From Verrucomicrobiota bacterium (GTDB taxonomy: Bacteria > Verrucomicrobiota > Verrucomicrobiia > Limisphaerales > J093), in contig RFJD01000385.1 of assembly GCA_003695015.1 (NCBI GenBank), forward strand, positions 1-7,254: DNA of 7,254 nt. The letters are read 5' to 3'. Each line of letters starts with the position of its first letter. The first letter of the stretch is position 1. Of this stretch, positions 1 to 5,251 are shown one piece after another. The notes beneath the pieces were generated by a model that saw only the letters and a list, made by a program, of their open reading frames with translations, was not told where the DNA came from and made no database searches. The translations under genes were made by a program, and so were the position numbers.

Positions 1-398
1 CCGGTGTCCAGCAACGAAGTGTCCTGCGGTTCGTAGATGATCTGCTTGCCCCAGGCGTCCAGCAGCTTGGTGCCGGGCTTCAAGTAGGGGCCCTGCCAGC
101 GTTCGGCCAGAGCCTCGTTCTCGAACTGCGGCTTGACCAGGAGGGCCCCCAGCCCCCCTTCGTCCTCGGTCGGGTAGTGGCCCACGTTGAGCCGGTAGTT
201 GTCGAGCGCGCTCTGGACCTGCAGCAGCAAAAGCCGGGTGGTGTTTTTCTCCGCCCCCTGTTGCTGCGGCAGCACGTAAACCACCAACGCCGCGGCCAGC
301 ATCATGAGGATCACGATGACCAGCAGGATTTCGATGAGAGTGAAACCGGCCGCGCGCGCCGGGCGCGAGGCTCTTCGCGAGAAGTGCTTGAGGTTCAT
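1..398 (-). CDS. gspG: Type II secretion system major pseudopilin GspG (partial, 3' end outside window)
   Basis: Reading leftward from the ATG at 398-396, 132 codons are open to the window edge, so the C-terminus is missing. The N-terminus has a basic leader (about residues 1-18) and the prepilin motif GFTLIE, with cleavage expected after Gly18 and Glu23 as the +5 glutamate, followed by a hydrophobic helix (about 20-43). After it come features of GspG: L-D-N-Y-R-L-N at 65-71, H-Y-P-T at 74-77, a W-Q-G-P-Y-L block at 101-106 and D-A-W-G at 114-117. In this family the protein is cleaved and N-methylated by the prepilin peptidase and forms the periplasmic pseudopilus that drives export across the outer membrane. 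Verrucomicrobia also carry many general pseudopilins with this N-terminus, but the Y-P-T and G-P-Y-L blocks favour GspG itself. No SD is visible before the ATG. The gene is divergent from the radical SAM gene. Confidence 0.9.
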   Translation of the reverse strand, partial: MNLKHFSRRASRPARAAGFTLIEILLVIVILMMLAAALVVYVLPQQQGAEKNTTRLLLLQVQSALDNYRLNVGHYPTEDEGGLGALLVKPQFENEALAERWQGPYLKPGTKLLDAWGKQIIYEPQDTSLLDT

Positions 399-420
399 TT
401 TCGTGAACACGACTGAACGA

Positions 421-441
421 CGTCTGTAGCGCAAACAGACG
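421..441. repeat. Inverted repeat upstream of gspG
   Basis: A perfect 7-bp inverted repeat, CGTCTGT (421-427) and ACAGACG (435-441), encloses seven bases. It lies 23-43 bp before the gspG start codon. It could be an operator or an mRNA hairpin in the gspG leader. Only the symmetry is seen; the role is inferred. Confidence 0.4.
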
Positions 442-591
442 CTCATGGCGAGCCGGCGATTCACCGGCGGCCCGAGGGCCGGGGGCCGCGGACCCGCTCT
501 CCCGCAATCAAGGCAATTAATGGTTCGTATTTTTCAATTCCCGAAAAGCCCGCCACCGCCCGCCTCTCGATAGTCGTTTCGGTCCGGAGGA

Positions 592-605
592 ACGGGCCGG
601 CCCGT
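592..605. repeat. Perfect 14-bp GC palindrome
   Basis: ACGGGCCGGCCCGT is self-complementary. Its 12-bp core CGGGCCGGCCCG recurs at 6240-6251 in another intergenic region, and a related palindrome occurs at 1637-1650. It could be a protein-binding site, a structured RNA element or a small dispersed repeat; only the symmetry and recurrence are seen. Confidence 0.45.
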
Positions 606-657
606 CAACCGAGCGTGCCTCCCCGCCCGACCGCCCGCGTTCCTCCCGACGCCAACA

Positions 658-1575
658 ATGCAAGACGGCATGGACTCAACCGCCACGAGCAAAGGCACCC
701 GCCCGGCAGGAGCCCGTCCGCATGCCGGCCATCGGTGGGAAACCGCCTACGGCTATGCCCGCGATTTCCTCGACAACCGGTTCGTGTACGTCGTCATCTC
801 GCCGCGCGCCCGGGGGCTGTCGGTCGGCATCAACATGAACCCCGACCGGGCCTGCAATTTCGACTGTGTCTATTGCGAAGTGGACCGCTCCAGTCCTCCC
901 CGCGCCCGGGAGCTCGACATCCCGGTCATGGTCGAGGAACTGCGGCACACGCTCGAGCTGGCCCACACCGGCCGTCTGCGGGAGCGCCCCGGCATGGGCA
1001 ACCTGCCGGACGAACTCCTCTACCCCCGGCACGTCGCCCTCAGCGGCGACGGGGAGCCGACCCTCTGCCCCAGCTTTTGCGAGGCCCTCGAGGCTCTCGC
1101 CCATCTGCGTGCGCTGGGAGGCATCCCGTACTTCAAGATGGTCTTGGTCTCGAACGCCTCCGGCTTGGACCGGCCCGAGGTCCAGCGCGGCCTCCATGCC
1201 CTCACCCAACAGGACGAACTCTGGCTGAAGCTGGACGCCGGCACCGAATCCTGGTTCCGCCAGATCAACCGCCCCAGCGTCCCCTACCGCAAGATCCTCG
1301 ACAACATCCTGCTGACCGCCCGGACGCGCCCCGTGGTCATCCAGAGCCTGTTCCCCCGCTTCAACGGCTTCGAACCCGGCGACGCCGAAATCGATGCCTA
1401 CGTCCGGCGGCTGCGCCATTTGGTCCAAAACGGAGCCCGGGTCGCCTTGGTGCAGATCTACTCCGCCATGCGCCCCACCATGCTGCCCCACTGCGGCCAC
1501 CTGCCCCTGCGCTCGCTCTCCCGCATCGCCCAAGCCGTGCGGCAGGGCACGGGATTGCGGGTGGAAGTCTACTGA
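658..1575 (+). CDS. Radical SAM protein, COG0731-like (wyosine synthase-related)
   Basis: The 305-residue product carries the cluster-binding motif CX3CX2C as Cys66, Cys70 and Cys73 (C-N-F-D-C-V-Y-C), which ligates the [4Fe-4S] cluster that cleaves S-adenosylmethionine to a 5'-deoxyadenosyl radical. The second signature, S-G-D-G-E-P-T at 129-135, corresponds to the glycine-rich SAM-binding strand and is typical of the COG0731 group, which includes archaeal Taw1/TYW1 (tRNA-Phe imidazoG37 formation). Bacterial members have no settled substrate, so the reaction cannot be named. Other strands of the barrel are visible (V-L-V-S-N 162-166; L-W-L-K-L-D-A-G 188-195; V-I-Q-S-L-F 227-232). There is no flavodoxin domain and no obvious SPASM extension. 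The ATG at 658 lacks an SD; ATG 670 is an alternative, since the first 25 residues look poorly constrained. It appears monocistronic. Confidence 0.85.
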   Translation: MQDGMDSTATSKGTRPAGARPHAGHRWETAYGYARDFLDNRFVYVVISPRARGLSVGINMNPDRACNFDCVYCEVDRSSPPRARELDIPVMVEELRHTLELAHTGRLRERPGMGNLPDELLYPRHVALSGDGEPTLCPSFCEALEALAHLRALGGIPYFKMVLVSNASGLDRPEVQRGLHALTQQDELWLKLDAGTESWFRQINRPSVPYRKILDNILLTARTRPVVIQSLFPRFNGFEPGDAEIDAYVRRLRHLVQNGARVALVQIYSAMRPTMLPHCGHLPLRSLSRIAQAVRQGTGLRVEVY

Positions 1576-1636
1576 TCGGAGGAGCCCGCCGGCGCTCCGC
1601 TGCCCGTCCCCCGTGGCAAGCACGAAATCGCCTGCG

Positions 1637-1650
1637 GGCCCGGCCGGGCC
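1637..1650. repeat. Perfect 14-bp GC palindrome after the radical SAM gene
   Basis: GGCCCGGCCGGGCC is self-complementary and lies 62 bp past the radical SAM stop codon. In RNA it could form only a tight hairpin, and no U-tract follows, so it is a weak candidate for a terminator. It resembles the palindromes at 592-605 and 6240-6251. Confidence 0.4.
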
Positions 1651-1695
1651 GGGGATAAGCAAAGCCGGCGGGTTGTCATCAGTTTCATTGAACCG

Positions 1696-1726
1696 TTGAC
1701 AAGAAAGTTGCCGTGCGCGCTAAATT
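1696..1726 (+). promoter_or_regulatory. Candidate sigma-70-type promoter of the PocR-AraC gene
   Basis: A consensus -35 hexamer TTGACA (1696-1701) is followed after 19 bp by TAAATT (1721-1726), a 4/6 match to the -10 consensus. The spacing is longer than the ideal 17, so the -10 is uncertain. TTGTCA at 1673-1678 and TGACAA at 1697-1702 form an inverted repeat whose right half overlaps the -35 box, a possible operator. The implied leader is about 90 nt. Confidence 0.45.
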
Positions 1727-1779
1727 GCGCTTGCCGCCTGCCGGTCGTTGTGCGTAACTTGGCCTCCGGATGGCAACAT

Positions 1780-1817
1780 CGGTTGGGATCATGGGCTCCC
1801 AACCGGCCAACCGGAGG
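1780..1817 (+). promoter_or_regulatory. Structured leader with repeated CCAACCGG overlapping the SD of the AraC gene
   Basis: CGGTTGGGA (1780-1788) is complementary to TCCCAACCG (1797-1805), a perfect 9-bp stem with an 8-nt loop. CCAACCGG is tandemly repeated at 1799-1806 and 1807-1814, and the second copy ends in the first bases of the Shine-Dalgarno GGAGG (1813-1817), which is 8 nt before the ATG at 1826. The arm CGGTTGG (1780-1786) can therefore pair with either copy. Pairing with the first leaves the SD free; pairing with the second covers its edge. The same bases could instead be a DNA operator. Confidence 0.45.
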
Positions 1818-1825
1818 CGCAAACG

Positions 1826-2710
1826 ATGAGCAAGAACGGCAACGAGCTGGTGGACGTCCTCAGGAATTCCCGCCTGTTCACGGAGTTCTGCCGTTCGTTC
1901 AACACCCTGACCCATCTGCCGCTGACCCTGCGGCCGGTCGAGTCCTGGCAGCTCCCCTACCACGGCAAACCGAACGAAAACGGCTATTGCGCCATCATGG
2001 CGCGCAAGAGCAGCGCCTGCGCTTTCTGCCTGCAAACTCAGCAACGGCTCAGTGAGATCTCGACGGAAACGCCCCACAGCGTCACCTGCCCTTCGGGGCT
2101 GACGGAGACCGCGGTGCCCATCCGGCTGGGCGACAAACTGCTCGGCTTCCTCCAGACCGGCCAGATGTTCACGCGCAAGCCCACCAAGGCGCAGTTCGAG
2201 CGGGTGGCCCGCCAGGTCCAGGAATGGGGGGTGGACGTCGATCCGGAAGAGCTCCAGCGCGCCTACTTCAGCACGCCGGTGGTCTCGCCGGCGCAACACA
2301 AGTCGATGACCTCGATGCTGGAGATCTTCTCCCAGCACCTGGCCTTGGTGAGCAACCAGATCATGGTCCGGCAACAGGCGCCCGAACCGCCCATGATCGC
2401 CAAGGCCAAGGCCTACATCGAGGAGCACCAGAGCGAGCCCATTTCCCTCAAGGACGTGGCCCGCGCGGTCAACACCAGCACCTTCTACTTCTGCAAGGTC
2501 TTCAAGAAGACGACGGGCATCAACTTCACCGAGTACGTCTCCCGCATCCGCATCGAAAAGGCGAAGAACCTCGCCCTGAACCCGAACCTGCGCATCAGCG
2601 AAATCGCCTTCGAAGTCGGGTTCCAGTCCCTGACCCACTTCAACCGGGTGTTCAAGCGGATCACCGGGATGTCCCCCACCGAATACCGGGCCCAGTTGCC
2701 GGTGCGTTGA
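1826..2710 (+). CDS. PocR-domain AraC-family transcriptional regulator
   Basis: The 294-residue product has two parts. Residues about 8-175 match the PocR sensory domain: a C-A-F-C pair (Cys65, Cys68), Cys88 in V-T-C-P-S-G-L-T-E, then A-V-P-I and L-G-F-L-Q-T-G-Q-M-F (106-115). PocR itself binds 1,3-propanediol, but most members have unknown ligands; the conserved cysteines may bind metal or respond to redox. Residues about 190-292 form the AraC double helix-turn-helix: first helix pair I-S-L-K-D-V-A-R-A-V-N-T-S (206-218) and second I-S-E-I-A-F-E-V-G-F (257-266), ending in the typical F-N-R-V-F-K-R-I-T-G-M-S-P-T-E-Y-R. The start at 1826 has GGAGG 8 nt upstream. An in-frame ATG at 1748 would add 26 residues without domain character. 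It acts as a cytoplasmic DNA-binding protein; its target is unknown, possibly its own leader region. Confidence 0.93.
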   Translation: MSKNGNELVDVLRNSRLFTEFCRSFNTLTHLPLTLRPVESWQLPYHGKPNENGYCAIMARKSSACAFCLQTQQRLSEISTETPHSVTCPSGLTETAVPIRLGDKLLGFLQTGQMFTRKPTKAQFERVARQVQEWGVDVDPEELQRAYFSTPVVSPAQHKSMTSMLEIFSQHLALVSNQIMVRQQAPEPPMIAKAKAYIEEHQSEPISLKDVARAVNTSTFYFCKVFKKTTGINFTEYVSRIRIEKAKNLALNPNLRISEIAFEVGFQSLTHFNRVFKRITGMSPTEYRAQLPVR

Positions 2711-2727
2711 CCGGTTGGTCTCCCGCA

Positions 2728-2751
2728 AGCCGTCCCCCCCGCGGGACGGCT
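2728..2751 (+). terminator. Terminator-like hairpin after the AraC gene
   Basis: AGCCGTCCC (2728-2736) pairs perfectly with GGGACGGCT (2743-2751), a 9-bp GC-rich stem with a 6-nt loop, 17 bp after the stop codon. The following bases (gttgctt) form only a weak U-tract, so termination may be partial. Confidence 0.65.
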
Positions 2752-2756
2752 GTTGC

Positions 2757-2762
2757 TTGACC
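2757..2762 (+). promoter_or_regulatory. TTGACC -35-like box of the GYF_2 gene
   Basis: TTGACC lies with its last base 31 bp before the ATG at 2794. With a 17-18 bp spacer the -10 would be at about 2780-2786 (weak match, e.g. CAGACT) and transcription would begin at or next to the ATG. This fits a leaderless mRNA, consistent with no SD. A similar box sits before the gene at 6350. Confidence 0.35.
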
Positions 2763-2773
2763 CCCGCCGCCGC

Positions 2774-2791
2774 CCGCGAGCAGACTCGCGG
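2774..2791 (+). repeat. Hairpin directly before the GYF_2 start codon
   Basis: CCGCGAG (2774-2780) and CTCGCGG (2785-2791) form a perfect 7-bp stem with a 4-nt loop, ending two bases before the ATG. If transcribed it would occlude any ribosome site; if transcription starts at the ATG it is only a DNA inverted repeat in the promoter spacer. Confidence 0.4.
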
Positions 2792-2793
2792 CC

Positions 2794-3768
2794 ATGTATT
2801 GGATGATCGGCGGCGACGGACGCGAGTACGGCCCGGTGGAGGCGGACCAACTCCGGACGTGGATCGCCGAGCACCGGGCCAACGCCCAGACACTCGTCCG
2901 CCGGGAGGGGGAAAGCGATTGGGTGGCCTTGGGCACTCTGCCCGAGTTTGCCGAAGCGCTCCGGCAGGCTTATCCCACCGTCCCTCCGGTCCCGCCCGTT
3001 TCACCCACCCCCACCATGGCCGTCCCGCCAACGCGCACGTTCGAGCCCGCGGGCGGCACTCTCGACGTGGGGGCCTCGCTCACCCGGGCGGTCCAGTTGC
3101 TGGGGCGCAACTTTCCGCTCTTCGCGCTGGGCTCGCTGATCCTCTGGCTGCTTTCGTTCCTGGGCCAAACGGTGGTGTGCGCCGGCCCGATCGCCGCCCT
3201 GCTGTTGACCGGGCCGCTGACTTCCGGCCTTTGCCTGGTGATGTTGAAACGGGCGCGGAACGAACCGGCCGCTCCCCGCGATCAATTCACGTTCATGGGC
3301 CCCTTGTTCGTCCCGTTCATGCTCCTGGGGGTGGTGCACCAGGTGGCCGTCGGCCTGGGCATGGTGCTCTGCGTCGTCCCCGGCCTGGTCCTCGCGTGGC
3401 TCTGGAGTTTCGCCTTCGTGATCGCCGCCGACCGCCAGTGCGGTTTTTGGGACGCGTTGCGGGCGAGCGCCGGGCTGGTCCGCGCCCGGCCCCTCGCGAC
3501 CTTGGTGTTGGTGACGGTGGCCTGGCTGCCTTCCATCCTCGCCTCGGCCTACGTCCTCTGGCAGATGAGCGCCTATTCCAACGAGTTGTTCTTCGCCACC
3601 GGCGTGTTCGACTTCGATGCCGAGCGGTTCGAGATGTTCGCCCGTCGGGCCGCCGGACTCGAAATGCAGCGGCTCTTGGTGCTGTTGTTCAATCTTCCGT
3701 TCGGTCACGCGGTGATCGTGCAGGCTTATGCCGACCTCACAAGCAGCGCCGCCCCGGAAACGGCGTGA
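2794..3768 (+). CDS. GYF_2 domain-containing multi-pass membrane protein
   Basis: Residues 1-53 fit the GYF_2 domain: M-Y-W at the start, G-x-x-x-x-Y-G-P-V with Gly13-Pro14 replacing the core G-x-Y-G-P, and a W-V-A-L-G turn at 43-47 followed by the P-E-F end of the domain. These modules are thought to bind proline-rich peptides or other partners on the cytoplasmic side. A Pro-rich linker (about 59-82) leads to a membrane region with about six hydrophobic segments (roughly 107-128, 131-150, 170-192, 193-212, 232-256, 293-311). The layout resembles bacterial membrane proteins of the DUF975/YciC type, whose functions are unknown, including the amphipathic segment F-W-D-A-L-R-A-S (218-225) after a long hydrophobic stretch. 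The start fits the domain edge exactly although there is no SD. Its last 41 bp overlap the next gene, so the two are probably cotranscribed. Confidence 0.8.
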   Translation: MYWMIGGDGREYGPVEADQLRTWIAEHRANAQTLVRREGESDWVALGTLPEFAEALRQAYPTVPPVPPVSPTPTMAVPPTRTFEPAGGTLDVGASLTRAVQLLGRNFPLFALGSLILWLLSFLGQTVVCAGPIAALLLTGPLTSGLCLVMLKRARNEPAAPRDQFTFMGPLFVPFMLLGVVHQVAVGLGMVLCVVPGLVLAWLWSFAFVIAADRQCGFWDALRASAGLVRARPLATLVLVTVAWLPSILASAYVLWQMSAYSNELFFATGVFDFDAERFEMFARRAAGLEMQRLLVLLFNLPFGHAVIVQAYADLTSSAAPETA

Positions 3769-4114
3769 TCGCCCCACCGCTTGGGGCTGCGTGATCACGA
3801 ATTTGCTGACCCTGCCCGGCTTGGGGTCGTTGGCGGCCGGACGCAAGGTGGGTTACGCGCAGGCCGCACTGGCGGGCATCGGCTTCGCCGGGACGGTGGT
3901 CTCGCTGGCGCTCGTGCTGTGGGACTGGGCCCAAACCGGTCGCCGGCCGCAGGAAATCACCCCGCCGCTGATGGGCGGCCTCGTGGCCATCGGGCTGTTC
4001 GCCGTGGCCTGGCTGTGGGCCCTGGCCACCAGTCTGGCCATCCTGCGGGACGCCCGGAAACAACCAGAAGAAGGCGCTCCGCCCCGACTGACACCTCCCC
4101 GACTGGATGGCTGA
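3728..4114 (+). CDS. Small membrane protein of unknown function (128 aa)
   Basis: I do not recognise a named family. The N-terminus is basic (R10-K-R-R-D-R) and is followed by W19-G-C-V-I-T-N-L-L-T-L-P-G-L-G-S-L-A-A-G-R-K, a glycine-rich pattern reminiscent of TM2-like small membrane proteins. Two clear transmembrane helices follow (about 43-66 and 80-106), then a charged, proline-rich tail. The ATG at 3728 overlaps the GYF_2 gene by 41 bp in another frame; a GTG at 3791 would avoid the overlap but would remove the basic segment and the conserved-looking tryptophan. No SD is visible, so translation is probably coupled to the gene before. The pairing suggests that both act in the inner membrane. 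The stop faces the methyltransferase stop across a hairpin. Confidence 0.7.
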   Translation: MPTSQAAPPRKRRDRPTAWGCVITNLLTLPGLGSLAAGRKVGYAQAALAGIGFAGTVVSLALVLWDWAQTGRRPQEITPPLMGGLVAIGLFAVAWLWALATSLAILRDARKQPEEGAPPRLTPPRLDG

Positions 4115-4120
4115 AAAGCT

Positions 4121-4146
4121 CCCGGCCCGAAACGCCGCTGGCCGGG
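4121..4146. terminator. Hairpin between convergent genes, probable bidirectional terminator
   Basis: CCCGGCC (4121-4127) pairs with GGCCGGG (4140-4146), a 7-bp stem with a 12-nt loop. It fills almost all of the 33 bp between the stop codons at 4114 (+) and 4148 (-). Bases before the stem on the plus strand are gaaaagct, which gives a short U-rich run (AGCTTTTC) for minus-strand transcripts, so termination is likely better for the minus-strand operon. Confidence 0.6.
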
Positions 4147-4147
4147 G

Positions 4148-4807
4148 TCACGGTCGTCCGGTCCCCCGTTCCCAACGCTCGACCCGCAACAGGCCGCCCG
4201 CCAGGAATCGTGCCTGATGCCGGCGCAGCCCGGCGGCCGCCAAGGCCGGCGAAGGATCCTCGAGTCGCCGGACGCCCAAACCGGTCGCCACCCCGAAAAA
4301 CGCGTAGAGCAGCCGGATCAGCGCTCTTGCCGGGAATGCCCGCCAGCCCCCGGGCACGTTGAAATCCGCCCAGACCAGGCAGCCGCCCTCGGGCAACCCC
4401 CGCGCGAACCGGGCCGCCACGTCACGCAGCTCCGGGCCCGTGAAACAATCCAAAACAAAAGGCAACGCCACCGCGTCGTGCACGCCCGCCGGCGGGGACC
4501 ACACCCGGAGATCCGCATGGACGAATCGGACGTCGTCGGCGTCGCCGCCCTCCCGCTCCCAAGCCCGCCGGGCCCGGCGCAACATCCCCCCGCTGGCGTC
4601 CACCACGGTCACCGGGCCGACCGGACGTCGCCGTTTCAACGCGGCCAGCAACCGGCCCGGCCCTTCGCCCGCCAGCAGAGGGTGCCGGCTGTCCTCGATC
4701 CATGCCGCCAAAACCCGGCGGGCCCGCTGCATCCAGCCAAAGGCCAGGGCGGTTTCCAGCACCGGGTACACCGCCGCCACGCGATCGAAATCAGGCGGCC
4801 GACTCAT
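4148..4807 (-). CDS. Class I SAM-dependent methyltransferase
   Basis: The 219-residue product has the order of motifs of a Rossmann-fold methyltransferase. Motif I is L-L-A-G-E-G-P-G-R-L-L (44-54), the glycine-rich SAM loop; V-T-V-V-D-A-S (66-72) carries the acidic residue (Asp70) that should bind the ribose hydroxyls; F-V-H-A-D-L (95-100) and D-A-V-A-L-P-F-V-L-D-C-F (111-122) correspond to the acidic loop and strand 4; L-P-E-G-G-C-L-V-W-A-D-F (138-149) is the strand 5 region. The N-terminal F-D-R-V-A-A-V-Y helix is typical of small-molecule or lipid-quinone type enzymes, but the substrate cannot be named. The ATG at 4807 is chosen because residues from F7 fit the family; a longer in-frame ORF to 5020 would run through the neighbouring gene. 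Its first 17 bp overlap the membrane protein gene, and no SD is seen, which suggests translational coupling. It is the last gene of the minus-strand cluster. Confidence 0.85.
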   Translation of the reverse strand: MSRPPDFDRVAAVYPVLETALAFGWMQRARRVLAAWIEDSRHPLLAGEGPGRLLAALKRRRPVGPVTVVDASGGMLRRARRAWEREGGDADDVRFVHADLRVWSPPAGVHDAVALPFVLDCFTGPELRDVAARFARGLPEGGCLVWADFNVPGGWRAFPARALIRLLYAFFGVATGLGVRRLEDPSPALAAAGLRRHQARFLAGGLLRVERWERGTGRP

Positions 4808-5186
4808 GGACGGGGGTTTGCCGCGCGCGTGGACGGTTCCACCACCAACCGGCCAACAGCGCGCCCAGGCCGTAGGCGACCACGTCGCGCCAGTCGCCGA
4901 CGGCCGCGGCCCAGACCAGCGGCGCCAAGACCTCGCAAGCCACCGACCACACCAGCCAGTGCAGGCCGATCTCGCTCCAACGCGGCGGCAACGAAGGAGG
5001 ACGCCACCCCAGCCGGCCATGGATCCAGAGCAGGGGCGGCAGGGCCACCGGCAACAACAGGAAATCGTCCCACCAGCACGCGAGCCACACCCCGCCCACG
5101 GCTGTCCGCGCCCAAAACCGGTTGGCCAAGTAGAGCCCCGCGGCCGTCAACCAGAAAGGATCGCGCCACCAACGGGCCGGATTCAC
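4791..5186 (-). CDS. Small tryptophan-rich membrane protein (131 aa)
   Basis: The product has about three to four hydrophobic segments (roughly 10-27, 37-58, 72-95, 100-117). Acidic residues sit at or near the membrane borders: the pair D40-D41, E85 inside a helix, and D98 with D101 before V-V-A-Y-G-L-G-A. This pattern resembles small Bacteroidota/Verrucomicrobia proteins that are often labelled magnesium citrate secondary transporter, and loosely VanZ-like proteins; neither label establishes function, and the protein is far too short for a classical citrate transporter. The start is a GTG (5186-5184) whose GTGA overlaps the stop of the preceding microprotein, and there is no other Met in the ORF. 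Without an SD, re-initiation after the microprotein is the likely mode of translation. The 3' end overlaps the methyltransferase start. Confidence 0.75.
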   Translation of the reverse strand: MNPARWWRDPFWLTAAGLYLANRFWARTAVGGVWLACWWDDFLLLPVALPPLLWIHGRLGWRPPSLPPRWSEIGLHWLVWSVACEVLAPLVWAAAVGDWRDVVAYGLGALLAGWWWNRPRARQTPVHESAA

Positions 5187-5251
5187 AGGGAGCCGATGAT
5201 CATCACCAAGGCGGCGGCCAGGGCCAGGAGCACCTTCAACAACGTGATCAT
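5183..5251 (-). CDS. 22-residue hydrophobic microprotein in the TIM-barrel operon
   Basis: This short ORF starts at ATG 5251-5249 and ends at TGA 5185-5183. The start overlaps the TIM-barrel stop as ATGA (5248-5251), and the stop overlaps the next start as GTGA (5183-5186). A strong SD, GGAGG (5263-5259), lies 7 nt before the ATG, inside the end of the TIM-barrel gene; it is better than that of any other gene in this cluster. The peptide begins M-I-T-L-L-K and continues as a run of Leu, Ala, Val and Ile to its end G-S-L, enough for one short membrane helix with a single Lys near the N-terminus. It could be a functional membrane microprotein or a leader ORF whose translation only passes ribosomes on to the GTG-started gene. 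No family is recognised. Confidence 0.55.
   Translation of the reverse strand: MITLLKVLLALAAALVMIIGSL

Larger units (their letters stand above)
399..657. other. Divergent intergenic region between gspG and the radical SAM gene
   Basis: This 259-bp spacer must hold the promoters of both divergent genes. It contains the 421-441 inverted repeat, further short dyads (GCCGG 452-456 with CCGGC 464-468; GGCCC-ga-GGGCC 469-480), an AT-rich island at about 506-545 that stands out from the GC-rich surroundings and is the most likely promoter zone, and a 14-bp perfect palindrome at 592-605. I could not assign a convincing -35/-10 pair on either strand, and no small ORF here looks coding. Confidence 0.5.

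Noticed and set aside
1577..1599. Possible terminator hairpin after the radical SAM gene (GGAGC/GCTCC)
   Set aside because: Only about 5 bp of stem, competing alternative pairings and no U-tract.
676..1662. Long minus-strand ORF (328 codons) opposite the radical SAM gene
   Set aside because: It mirrors the plus-strand codons of a clear radical SAM protein in GC-rich DNA, and its translation shows no domain.
1748..1825. Upstream in-frame ATG extending the AraC protein by 26 residues
   Set aside because: The ATG at 1826 has a strong SD; the extension covers the hairpin leader and shows no domain character.
1685..3031. Long minus-strand ORF (448 codons) opposite the AraC gene
   Set aside because: It spans the AraC gene, its terminator and the GYF_2 start, has a low-complexity Arg/Gly/Leu-rich translation and no recognisable domain.
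4808..5020. N-terminal extension of the methyltransferase ORF
   Set aside because: It overlaps the membrane protein gene in another frame and is Arg/Trp-rich without family similarity; the F-D-R-V-A start fits from 4807.
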